Source: Clostridia bacterium
Lineage (GTDB): Bacteria > Bacillota_A > Clostridia > Oscillospirales > CAG-382
DNA: 5,273 bases
Direction: 5' to 3'
NCBI GenBank assembly: GCA_017517985.1
Contig: JAFWWX010000190.1
Coordinates: forward strand, 1 to 5,273
Shown one piece after another: positions 1 to 5,273 of the stretch. The notes under the pieces are model-generated. The model was not told the DNA's origin. It searched no databases and worked only from the letters and a program-made list of their open reading frames with translations. Made by a program: the position numbers and the translations under genes. The stretch's first letter is position 1, and each line of letters begins with the position of its first letter.

Positions 1-1
1 A

Positions 2-538
2 ACATCATATAATGTCGCAAAGAGAACAAACCGATTATTTCTTGAAGATATATATACAGCCAAAATAGCAGAAGCATCCGGTGAAAAAATACTAAAACCA
101 AATGGTGTTGACATAAAAGTATTTATGACAGGTGGAGATAAACAATATCAAATGCTACAAAAGTTCGGTGATTCTAAAATTGGAAAACAAGCTATTTCAA
201 AATCAAATTTTCTTATGTGCATAAGACCATCAATGAGAAATTATTTAGAAAAGCTCAATGAGTTAATTTCTTTTGAAAATGGAATATTATTTTATGGAAT
301 GTGGAAGGGTTATTTAGAACGACCTGATATGAAGGATTTTATTGATTATATGACTGAAAAAGGTGTTAAAATGCACATTCTTCATACAAGCGGACACGCC
401 GATGCAAACACTATAGATGATATAGTGAAAAAAGTGATGCCAACCACTATTATACCTATTCACACAGAAAATGAAGATTGGTTTTCCAAATATGAAGATA
501 CAAAAATCATATATAGTTGCAGAGATTATAAGATTTAA
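2..538 (+). CDS. MBL-fold / beta-CASP type metallo-hydrolase, C-terminal part (5' end outside window)
   Basis: The frame is open from base 2 to the TAA at 536-538, giving 178 residues with no start of its own. The first internal ATG (base 125) lies mid-domain and is not the true start. Two motifs identify it: HTSGHAD (visible residues 128-134) followed by IPIHTE (151-156). These match the SGH and P-[VI]-H-x-E histidine motifs near the C-terminus of RNase J-like and other beta-CASP metallo-beta-lactamase enzymes, which cut RNA or DNA using two zinc ions. The upstream stretch with IRPSM and YGMWKGY (about 74-104) also fits this group of uncharacterised bacterial MBL proteins. The N-terminal HxHxDH metal site would lie left of the window and cannot be checked. 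By analogy it is a cytoplasmic nuclease or phosphodiesterase; the substrate is unknown. It is followed 18 bases later by the zinc-ribbon-like gene on the same strand. Confidence 0.85.
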   Translation, partial: TSYNVAKRTNRLFLEDIYTAKIAEASGEKILKPNGVDIKVFMTGGDKQYQMLQKFGDSKIGKQAISKSNFLMCIRPSMRNYLEKLNELISFENGILFYGMWKGYLERPDMKDFIDYMTEKGVKMHILHTSGHADANTIDDIVKKVMPTTIIPIHTENEDWFSKYEDTKIIYSCRDYKI

Positions 539-556
539 TTAAAGGGAGATTCAGAT

Positions 557-1156
557 ATGGGAGTTAAATGCGTAAAATGTGGCGGTCATAATACAGCAGA
601 ATACTTATACGGTATGCCACATATGACTGAAGAATTAGAGAAAAACATAGCAGATGGCAAAGTTAAGTTAGGTGGTTGTATGGTGACTGATTTCGACCCG
701 AAATACCATTGTAATGACTGTAATCAAGACTTTGGATATTCTGCAAAACGTCTGTCTGACAATGCGATTATTGATTATATTGAAAATACCTATTATTTAG
801 AATTTGGCATCAGCTATGATAACTATATGTGTGTTGCTAAAAGCAAGGTTATATTTGAAAAGAAAGATGATAAATACTATGTCGATTATTTTTCAAACGA
901 CAAAAAACATACAAAAGAAATTACCGAAAAAGAGTATAAATATAATATAAGTGCTTTTTTTGAAAAGGCTTATATACTTGAATGGCCTGATGATTGCATC
1001 AGAGAGAAAAGCTCCATCAACACACGTTGGAATTATGTAATCAAATGTACAGATGCACCCACAATAAAAAATAATGGTAAAGATTATTTTCCCCCATACT
1101 TTAAACAGGCAAAATTACGACACGACCATTTTTCTTTTGTTTTTGCTAAAAAATAA
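557..1156 (+). CDS. Uncharacterised protein with N-terminal paired CxxC (zinc-ribbon-like) motifs
   Basis: This 199-residue protein has no function I recognise. The ATG is preceded by AAAGGGAG (541-548) at 8-base spacing, which supports the start. The first 60 residues hold C5-x2-C8 and C52-x2-C55, the layout of a zinc ribbon, with an insert between them containing YLYGMP (16-21) and LGGC (38-41). The remainder is mixed charged and aromatic sequence with alternating beta-like segments (about 78-105) and a final aromatic-rich stretch. There is no signal peptide or membrane segment, so it is probably cytoplasmic. Zinc ribbons commonly serve as nucleic-acid or protein docking modules, but that role is inference here. 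It sits between the MBL hydrolase (18-base gap) and the RhuM gene (28-base gap), probably on the same transcript. Confidence 0.8.
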   Translation: MGVKCVKCGGHNTAEYLYGMPHMTEELEKNIADGKVKLGGCMVTDFDPKYHCNDCNQDFGYSAKRLSDNAIIDYIENTYYLEFGISYDNYMCVAKSKVIFEKKDDKYYVDYFSNDKKHTKEITEKEYKYNISAFFEKAYILEWPDDCIREKSSINTRWNYVIKCTDAPTIKNNGKDYFPPYFKQAKLRHDHFSFVFAKK

Positions 1157-1171
1157 GTAAAAAAATATGAA

Positions 1172-1176
1172 CGGAG
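1172..1176 (+). promoter_or_regulatory. Ribosome binding site fixing the RhuM start
   Basis: CGGAG lies 8 bases upstream of the ATG at 1185. The in-frame ATG at 1167 lies upstream of this site and has only an A-run (GTAAAAAAAT) before it, so 1185 is preferred and the protein begins MKKNKE. Confidence 0.7.
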
Positions 1177-1184
1177 ATAAACCT

Positions 1185-2234
1185 ATGAAGAAAAATAAAG
1201 AAATAACTATTCGTTCTTCAGCAGCAGAATACCTTACATATGTTGCAGCCACCGGAAGCAATGATGAAAGTATAGAAATGCGTTATGAAGACGAAAATAT
1301 ATGGCTTACACAAAAGATGATGGCTACATTGTATGATGTAGGATTGCCAACCATCAACGAACACATTAAAAAGATTTATGAAGATAGCGAGCTTCAAGAA
1401 AACTCAACTATTCGGAAATTCCGAATAGTTCAAAACGAAGGAAACCGTCAGGTGAACAGAGAAATAAATCATTATAATTTGCAGATGATTATTTCTGTAG
1501 GGTTTAAGGTTAATAACGAAAGAGCTATCCAATTTCGCAAATGGGCCAATGCGATTGTAAAGGACTATACAATCCAAGGTTGGGTTATGGATGATGAAAG
1601 ATTAAAAAATGGCGGTTCGGTTCTTACAGAGAAATATTTTGAGCATTTGCTTGAAAGAATTAGAGAAATCAGACTGTCAGAACGCAAATTTTATCAAAAA
1701 ATTACAGATATTTATGCTACTGCTCTTGACTATGACAAAACATCAAAAACCACAAAACAGTTTTTTGCAAATGTTCAAAACAAACTTCATTGGGCGATAC
1801 ATCGTCATACGGCAGCAGAACTTATTATGGAACGAGCAGACAGTGAAAAACCTCATATGGGACTTACATCTTGGGAAAACTATCCCGATGGAAAAATACA
1901 AAAATATGATGTTTCTATAGCCAAGAATTATCTTGCCGAAGATGAATTGCAAGGATTAAGGCGAATTGTGACAATGTATCTTGATTATGCAGAACATCAG
2001 GCAACAAGACATATTCCTATGACAATGGAAGATTGGGCTGATAGACTTAATCGTTTCCTTGAGTTTAATGAGCATGATATTTTAACAGACAGTGGTAAGG
2101 TCACTCACGAAATTGCTAAAGAATTTGCTGAAAGCGAATTTGAAAAATACAGAATAATTCAAGACCGTTTATACGAAAGTGATTTTGACAGATTTGTGTC
2201 ACTTGAGGAAAAATCAAAAAACAGAAACGATTAG
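1185..2234 (+). CDS. rhuM: RhuM family protein (virulence RhuM, PF13310-type)
   Basis: The 349-residue protein matches the RhuM family along its whole length from memory of its conserved blocks. These are IWLTQKMMATLYDV (39-52), STIRKFRIVQNEGNRQV (74-90), HYNLQMIISVGFKVN (96-110), the IQFRKWA block (115-121), then AIHRHTAAELI (204-214), ADSEKPHMGLTSW (218-230) and a helical C-terminus ending near 345. The biochemical function of the family is not established. The name comes from a Salmonella pathogenicity-island gene, and family members are widespread in accessory regions. The N-terminal third looks like a winged-helix or Bro-N-like DNA-binding module (LTQKMMATLYDVGLPTINEHI followed by the W-containing helix), which is inference. 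Length appears complete and there is no frameshift. The coding sequence contains a long perfect palindrome at 1406-1430, described separately. It lies 28 bases after the CxxC gene and 45 before the DUF1643 gene. Confidence 0.93.
   Translation: MKKNKEITIRSSAAEYLTYVAATGSNDESIEMRYEDENIWLTQKMMATLYDVGLPTINEHIKKIYEDSELQENSTIRKFRIVQNEGNRQVNREINHYNLQMIISVGFKVNNERAIQFRKWANAIVKDYTIQGWVMDDERLKNGGSVLTEKYFEHLLERIREIRLSERKFYQKITDIYATALDYDKTSKTTKQFFANVQNKLHWAIHRHTAAELIMERADSEKPHMGLTSWENYPDGKIQKYDVSIAKNYLAEDELQGLRRIVTMYLDYAEHQATRHIPMTMEDWADRLNRFLEFNEHDILTDSGKVTHEIAKEFAESEFEKYRIIQDRLYESDFDRFVSLEEKSKNRND
1406..1430. repeat. Perfect inverted repeat, 12-bp arms around one base, inside rhuM
   Basis: The left arm AACTATTCGGAA (1406-1417) is the exact reverse complement of the right arm TTCCGAATAGTT (1419-1430), with a single A at 1418 between them. 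Pairing stops at the flanks (C at 1405 against C at 1431). In mRNA it could fold as an 11-bp stem with a 3-base loop. It encodes residues 74-82 (STIRKFRIV) of RhuM, the most conserved block as I remember the family. It might be an operator or protein-binding site, an RNA hairpin, or a by-product of the encoded peptide. Confidence 0.9.
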
Positions 2235-2251
2235 TTTTCTATTAAACCAAA

Positions 2252-2257
2252 TATAAT
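2252..2257 (+). promoter_or_regulatory. Possible -10 box (weak) before the DUF1643 gene
   Basis: TATAAT occurs in the 45-base gap after rhuM, the longest gap in the window. No good -35 hexamer is seen 16-18 bases upstream (around 2228-2235), and such a string is expected by chance in DNA this AT-rich. If real it would give the last three genes their own transcript start. Confidence 0.2.
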
Positions 2258-2279
2258 ATTAGGCACGGAGGAGTTTAGG

Positions 2280-3200
2280 ATGAATAAAAGAAAAATAAAA
2301 TATCCAGATTTTGTTGACGAAAAAAACATTAAAATTGAAAACTACGGTTATGACAATAATAAGTTTAGATTCCTTCTAAAAGTGCCATTTAAAACATCAG
2401 GTCAAAATTATATGAAAATTATAATGAAAAACCCAAGTGTTGCCAGTGAGGAAATCTGTGATATGACAATGATAAAAGTATGTAATGCTACATATAACGC
2501 CGGATATGATGGTGTCATAATTATGAATCTATTCCCTTATCGAGCAACACACGCAGAGGAAGTATATCATCATTTTTATAAATCAGATAAAGGCTTATAT
2601 GATAAAGCAATATCTACCAACAAGGAAATAATAAAAAGCGTTTGTACTAATAGTGAAGTTGTTTTTGCTTGGGGAACAAATACTATTAACAAAACGAAAC
2701 TTTTTGATGAAATCTATGATAAAATGGCAAATGATATTATAGAGATTGTTAGATGTTGTGCAAAAAGCGCATCTGCACCTCGATATGATAAGCAAGGGAA
2801 ACATCCTATTCACGCACTAAGATGGAAAAAAACAATTCTCATAGAGAATGAGGATAATTATACAACCGATGAAAAACACTTAGTTTTACATCGAAATATG
2901 TTCGGGCCAACTGCGGAAGTTTGCAATACCAATCCCGAAGATTTTAGTATTTATTGTTACAAAAAGAATGAAATTTGCATACCCGATTGTGATGGATGCG
3001 AATATTTTCGTGGTGATGAAGAAGGATTGGGACGAGATTGTGAATGGGAAGATTTTGAGGGTAATCTTTCTTATGATGAAAGTGTAATCCAAAATTACGA
3101 AAAGATATTTGAATACGACAGAGTACAGTATGCCAAAAAGTGCTTATGTAAAAAAGATGTTGATAAATATATGGATTGGGTTAAGAATTACGAAAAATAA
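2280..3200 (+). CDS. DUF1643 domain protein with cysteine-rich C-terminal tail
   Basis: The 306-residue protein starts at an ATG 6 bases after a strong GGAGGAG site (2267-2273). Residues about 25-205 carry DUF1643 hallmarks: KNPSVASE (50-57) with the following D61-x-T63, MNLFPYRAT (82-90), a conserved Asn in the next helix (114), FAWGTN (129-134) and KHPIHALRW (174-182). DUF1643 has no established biochemical activity that I can state; it is often found on phages, plasmids and other accessory DNA. The domain is normally shorter, and here about 100 residues follow it. That tail contains C233-x3-C237-x2-C240-x13-C254 ending in the CEWEDFEG stretch (254-261), which suggests a bound zinc or iron-sulfur cluster, followed by a CLC motif (288-290). 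No signal peptide or membrane segment is seen. The next gene starts 31 bases downstream. Confidence 0.85.
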   Translation: MNKRKIKYPDFVDEKNIKIENYGYDNNKFRFLLKVPFKTSGQNYMKIIMKNPSVASEEICDMTMIKVCNATYNAGYDGVIIMNLFPYRATHAEEVYHHFYKSDKGLYDKAISTNKEIIKSVCTNSEVVFAWGTNTINKTKLFDEIYDKMANDIIEIVRCCAKSASAPRYDKQGKHPIHALRWKKTILIENEDNYTTDEKHLVLHRNMFGPTAEVCNTNPEDFSIYCYKKNEICIPDCDGCEYFRGDEEGLGRDCEWEDFEGNLSYDESVIQNYEKIFEYDRVQYAKKCLCKKDVDKYMDWVKNYEK

Positions 3201-3219
3201 TTTATATATAATGCAAACC

Positions 3220-3224
3220 GGAAG
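3220..3224 (+). promoter_or_regulatory. Ribosome binding site fixing the metallopeptidase start
   Basis: GGAAG lies 7 bases upstream of the ATG at 3232. The two upstream in-frame ATGs are less likely. The one at 3211 is preceded only by TTTATATATA, and the one at 3109 would overlap the DUF1643 gene by 92 bases. Confidence 0.65.
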
Positions 3225-3231
3225 TGAAAAA

Positions 3232-4431
3232 ATGTATAACTTAGATGAACTTCTTGACGAAGTAAGAGAAAATTATTATAAATCAAGTGTTTTGAAAAGA
3301 CCGACAATATCTTGGTCTGAAGATTACATCACGGACTACTTTGGCGAGTACACCTTTTATAACAATCATATCTGTATTAGCAGAATATTAAATTCTCCTG
3401 AAGTATCAAGAGAAATGTTGTCCTCTGTGGTTTATCACGAAAGTCTTCATCAAGACTTCCAAGAGCATAATAGTACTTTTGATAATAAAGCGAAGTTATT
3501 CCCAAAATACAATGAGTTAAATGAAAAATTAGAAGAATTTTCAGCAAAAGTTCATTCTGAAATTAAGTATAAAAATGGATATAACTCTTTCACAAAAAAT
3601 AAAAAAAGAGTGGTATATATAGTTTTAGACAAAAATGACGATTACCCATCTGCTTTCAATTTCCGTAATAAATCAATCATTGTAGATTTTAATGCAAAGG
3701 TTACATTTAGCACTGAAGGAAACAATGATGATATTTTCCTTTTTCTTGTAAAAGTAAATCACAATTATCACGTTGTAGGATGGTGCATAAACGGATTTTT
3801 ATACAAAAAACAGCAAAATATCAAGCACGGAAAATTTGATGATGATGACTACTGTTTTCAATTAGAAAGCGATTATGATAGCACCTATGTTATTCCATTA
3901 ACTTGCTGTGATTATGTGATAGAAGAAAGTTTTTTACCAAAGGAAATTCTTGATAATAATTGTTGTGTTTTTGATATAAATGATAATGATATACAACCCG
4001 ATATTGATTACATAGAGAGTTATTGCGAAGGATATTATAAGATAGGTTTTGATTTGAGGACTATTGAATGTAAATCTGAATTTGAGAATATTCCAATAAG
4101 GGATTTAAAAAGTATTTCTAAGACCGGATATTCAAATGTATGGTTATCTAATGCAATATACGATAAAGAACCCACTTATGACAACTTAGTTAATCGTGCT
4201 GTAGCAAAATATCAAAGTTGGCTGTTAGATTCTGCGTTGGAAGATTTCATCGAAGCAAATCAGATGGTTGCTGATGATGTTTCAACGGTCTATGATATTA
4301 TAAAAATTGCAGTTCTTTTATCTAAATTTGATATTGCAAAACAATATACTGATAAGTACAAATCTCAGTTACCTACGGATAATAAAGTTTTAACAAGATT
4401 ATATAAAGAAATTGAGGTGCATACTCTTTGA
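3232..4431 (+). CDS. Putative zinc metallopeptidase (HExxH) with uncharacterised middle region and TPR-like C-terminus
   Basis: From the ATG at 3232 the protein has 399 residues. The first 110 look like a small zincin: VVYHESLHQDFQEHNSTF (66-83) contains H69-E70-x2-H73 and a third histidine, H79. This spacing (HExxH plus a His six residues on, then a Phe) is the one seen in YgjP/WLM-type metallopeptidases related to the SprT/Wss1 DNA-protein-crosslink proteases. Assignment to that group is inference. The middle region (about 120-310) is beta-rich and includes HVVGW (180-184), a later aromatic/Lys stretch and GYSNVW (299-304). This order recalls a VVGWY...GQSNVWY module I remember in uncharacterised bacterial proteins, some with HNH nuclease domains. 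The C-terminus (about 316-395) is helical with TPR-like spacing (AKYQSWLLDSALEDFIEAN, then a second similar unit). No signal peptide is seen. Its TGA overlaps the TTG start of the next gene, implying coupled translation. Confidence 0.8.
   Translation: MYNLDELLDEVRENYYKSSVLKRPTISWSEDYITDYFGEYTFYNNHICISRILNSPEVSREMLSSVVYHESLHQDFQEHNSTFDNKAKLFPKYNELNEKLEEFSAKVHSEIKYKNGYNSFTKNKKRVVYIVLDKNDDYPSAFNFRNKSIIVDFNAKVTFSTEGNNDDIFLFLVKVNHNYHVVGWCINGFLYKKQQNIKHGKFDDDDYCFQLESDYDSTYVIPLTCCDYVIEESFLPKEILDNNCCVFDINDNDIQPDIDYIESYCEGYYKIGFDLRTIECKSEFENIPIRDLKSISKTGYSNVWLSNAIYDKEPTYDNLVNRAVAKYQSWLLDSALEDFIEANQMVADDVSTVYDIIKIAVLLSKFDIAKQYTDKYKSQLPTDNKVLTRLYKEIEVHTL
4414..4419 (+). promoter_or_regulatory. Ribosome binding site for the TTG-start gene
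   Basis: GAGGTG lies inside the end of the metallopeptidase gene, 8 bases before the TTG at 4428. It supports the TTG over the first in-frame ATG at 4536, which lies mid-domain and has only an A-run in front of it. Confidence 0.65.
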
Positions 4432-5273
4432 ACATAATAGGACAAAAGGTAAAACACAAGGCTTGGGGACTTGGTATTATTAAAAGTTTGGATGGAAATA
4501 TAATTGAAGTGTCTTTTGATGAAGGAATTAAAAAAATGCAGTTTCCTGAAGGCTTTGAAAAATTTTTGGTTTTTGAAGATTCATCATTCCAAGACTATGC
4601 GGTAAAACTTCTTGAAGAAAAAGCAATAAAAGCTGAAGAACTCCGACAAGAAAAACTTCGTGAAGAAGAAAAAAGAAAACAAGCTCTTATTCAAAATACT
4701 CCGAAACCCAAGAGTAAGCACGCAAAAAAGATTGAAGAGAGATACAATATAGTTTTTAAATGCAACTATTGTGATGGTGGTAGTAATCATAAACGTATTG
4801 GTTTTTGTGGGGCTTGTAGCGATGAAATGATGAATTATCATCTTTCCGTGTTCCCACATAAATGGTGTACAAACGAAGACTCACCTTGTTCTCAGTACTT
4901 TAATGGTGAGATTACAAGAGAAGAACTTGATGCTAATTGTGAAGATGGTGCTTTTGTATGTTACGAAAGTCAAATGCTTCGTGAATGGAGAGCCTTTGCC
5001 GGATTTGCACTTCAAGGTGAAAACAAAGGAAAACCACTGAAGTTAGCACACGTACAGGTTAATAGTTTGGCTGTTTTAACAACACGTTTTCCGTATGCAA
5101 AAGAAAAGGACAGATTTATATTTGCTGTATTCCTTGTTGATGATGCTTATGAGGGTGATAATCGTGATGAAGGATATGTTACAACTACATCTAAGTATAA
5201 AATAGAACTTTCTTTGGAAGAAGCACAGAAACTAAAATTTTGGATGTATTATTTAAACAGAAATGCTCCTGAT
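4428..5273 (+). CDS. Uncharacterised Cys/His-cluster protein with small beta N-terminal domain (3' end outside window)
   Basis: The frame opens with TTG at 4428, overlapping the preceding TGA as TTGA, and stays open to the window edge: 282 residues with no stop. Residues 1-50 (IGQKVKHKAWGLGIIKSLDG, then VSFDEGIKKMQFPEGFEKFL) look like a small Tudor/SH3-like barrel, similar in style to the C-terminal module of PcrA/UvrD helicases. Residues about 57-105 are a Glu/Lys/Arg-rich coiled coil. Then comes a cluster C112-x2-C115, C127-x2-C130, H138, H144, C147 and C154, suggesting one or two bound zinc ions. It is followed by FVCYESQMLREWRAFAG and a beta-rich region with RFIFAVFLVDDAYEGDN and GYVTTTSKYKIELS. 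I recall similar full-length proteins, always of unknown function, in many Clostridia. It is probably cytoplasmic. Coupling to the metallopeptidase suggests a shared function, which is inference. Confidence 0.82.
   Translation, partial: MNIIGQKVKHKAWGLGIIKSLDGNIIEVSFDEGIKKMQFPEGFEKFLVFEDSSFQDYAVKLLEEKAIKAEELRQEKLREEEKRKQALIQNTPKPKSKHAKKIEERYNIVFKCNYCDGGSNHKRIGFCGACSDEMMNYHLSVFPHKWCTNEDSPCSQYFNGEITREELDANCEDGAFVCYESQMLREWRAFAGFALQGENKGKPLKLAHVQVNSLAVLTTRFPYAKEKDRFIFAVFLVDDAYEGDNRDEGYVTTTSKYKIELSLEEAQKLKFWMYYLNRNAPD

Noticed and set aside
1167..1184. Upstream RhuM start at ATG 1167
   Set aside because: The better Shine-Dalgarno site falls inside this extension and is correctly placed for the ATG at 1185.
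1609..1920. 103-codon + strand reading frame inside rhuM
   Set aside because: It lies wholly within the RhuM gene in another frame; the RhuM frame carries the family motifs across the same bases.
1743..1952. - strand frame opposite rhuM, with similar ones at 2595-2813 and 2886-3092 opposite the DUF1643 gene
   Set aside because: They are antisense shadows of well-supported genes, with no recognisable protein features.
3207..3212. TATAAT-like -10 box between the DUF1643 and metallopeptidase genes
   Set aside because: It sits in a TA-repeat run with no -35 partner (around 3184-3189 reads AGAATT) and would leave almost no leader before the ribosome binding site.
3109..3231. N-terminal extension of the metallopeptidase to ATG 3109 or ATG 3211
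   Set aside because: The 3109 start overlaps the preceding gene by 92 bases and neither ATG has a Shine-Dalgarno site; GGAAG at 3220-3224 points to 3232.
4584..4859. 91-codon - strand frame, very Phe-rich and apparently hydrophobic
   Set aside because: It is the antisense of the AAA/GAA-rich coiled coil and Cys cluster of the TTG-start gene; the Phe richness is the reverse complement of Lys/Glu codons, and no ribosome binding site case was found.

Overview
The window is AT-rich DNA (roughly one third G+C by eye). It carries six protein genes, all on the + strand, packed end to end with gaps of 18, 28, 45 and 31 bases and one 4-base overlap. Purine-rich Shine-Dalgarno sites (GGGAG, CGGAG, GGAGGAG, GGAAG, GAGGTG) precede every start that lies inside the window, and one gene starts with TTG. 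This fits a low-GC Bacillota, most likely a gut-type Clostridia member, but no housekeeping gene is present to fix the taxon. No tRNA, rRNA, CRISPR array, insertion sequence or convincing terminator was seen.

Layout: (1) bases 2-538, the C-terminal part of an MBL-fold/beta-CASP metallo-hydrolase, cut by the window edge; (2) 557-1156, an unrecognised 199-residue protein with an N-terminal pair of CxxC motifs; (3) 1185-2234, a RhuM-family protein whose coding sequence contains a perfect 12-bp-arm palindrome; (4) 2280-3200, a DUF1643-type protein with an added cysteine-rich tail; (5) 3232-4431, a probable zinc metallopeptidase (HExxH, third His six residues on) with a large uncharacterised middle region and a TPR-like C-terminus; (6) 4428-5273, a TTG-started gene open at the right edge, with a small beta-rich N-terminal domain, a charged coiled coil and a Cys/His cluster.

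How they work together is not known. The tight co-orientation and translational coupling point to one transcript. The content is accessory rather than housekeeping: a probable nucleic-acid hydrolase, RhuM, DUF1643, several small metal-binding cysteine clusters, and a metallopeptidase next to a possible nucleic-acid-associated module. A mobile or genomic-island cargo cluster, perhaps defence-related, is a reasonable hypothesis, but nothing in the window proves it. The strongest direct signals for follow-up are the palindrome inside rhuM, the architecture of the metallopeptidase gene, and the overlapping TTG-start gene that ATG-only gene calling would miss or shorten.
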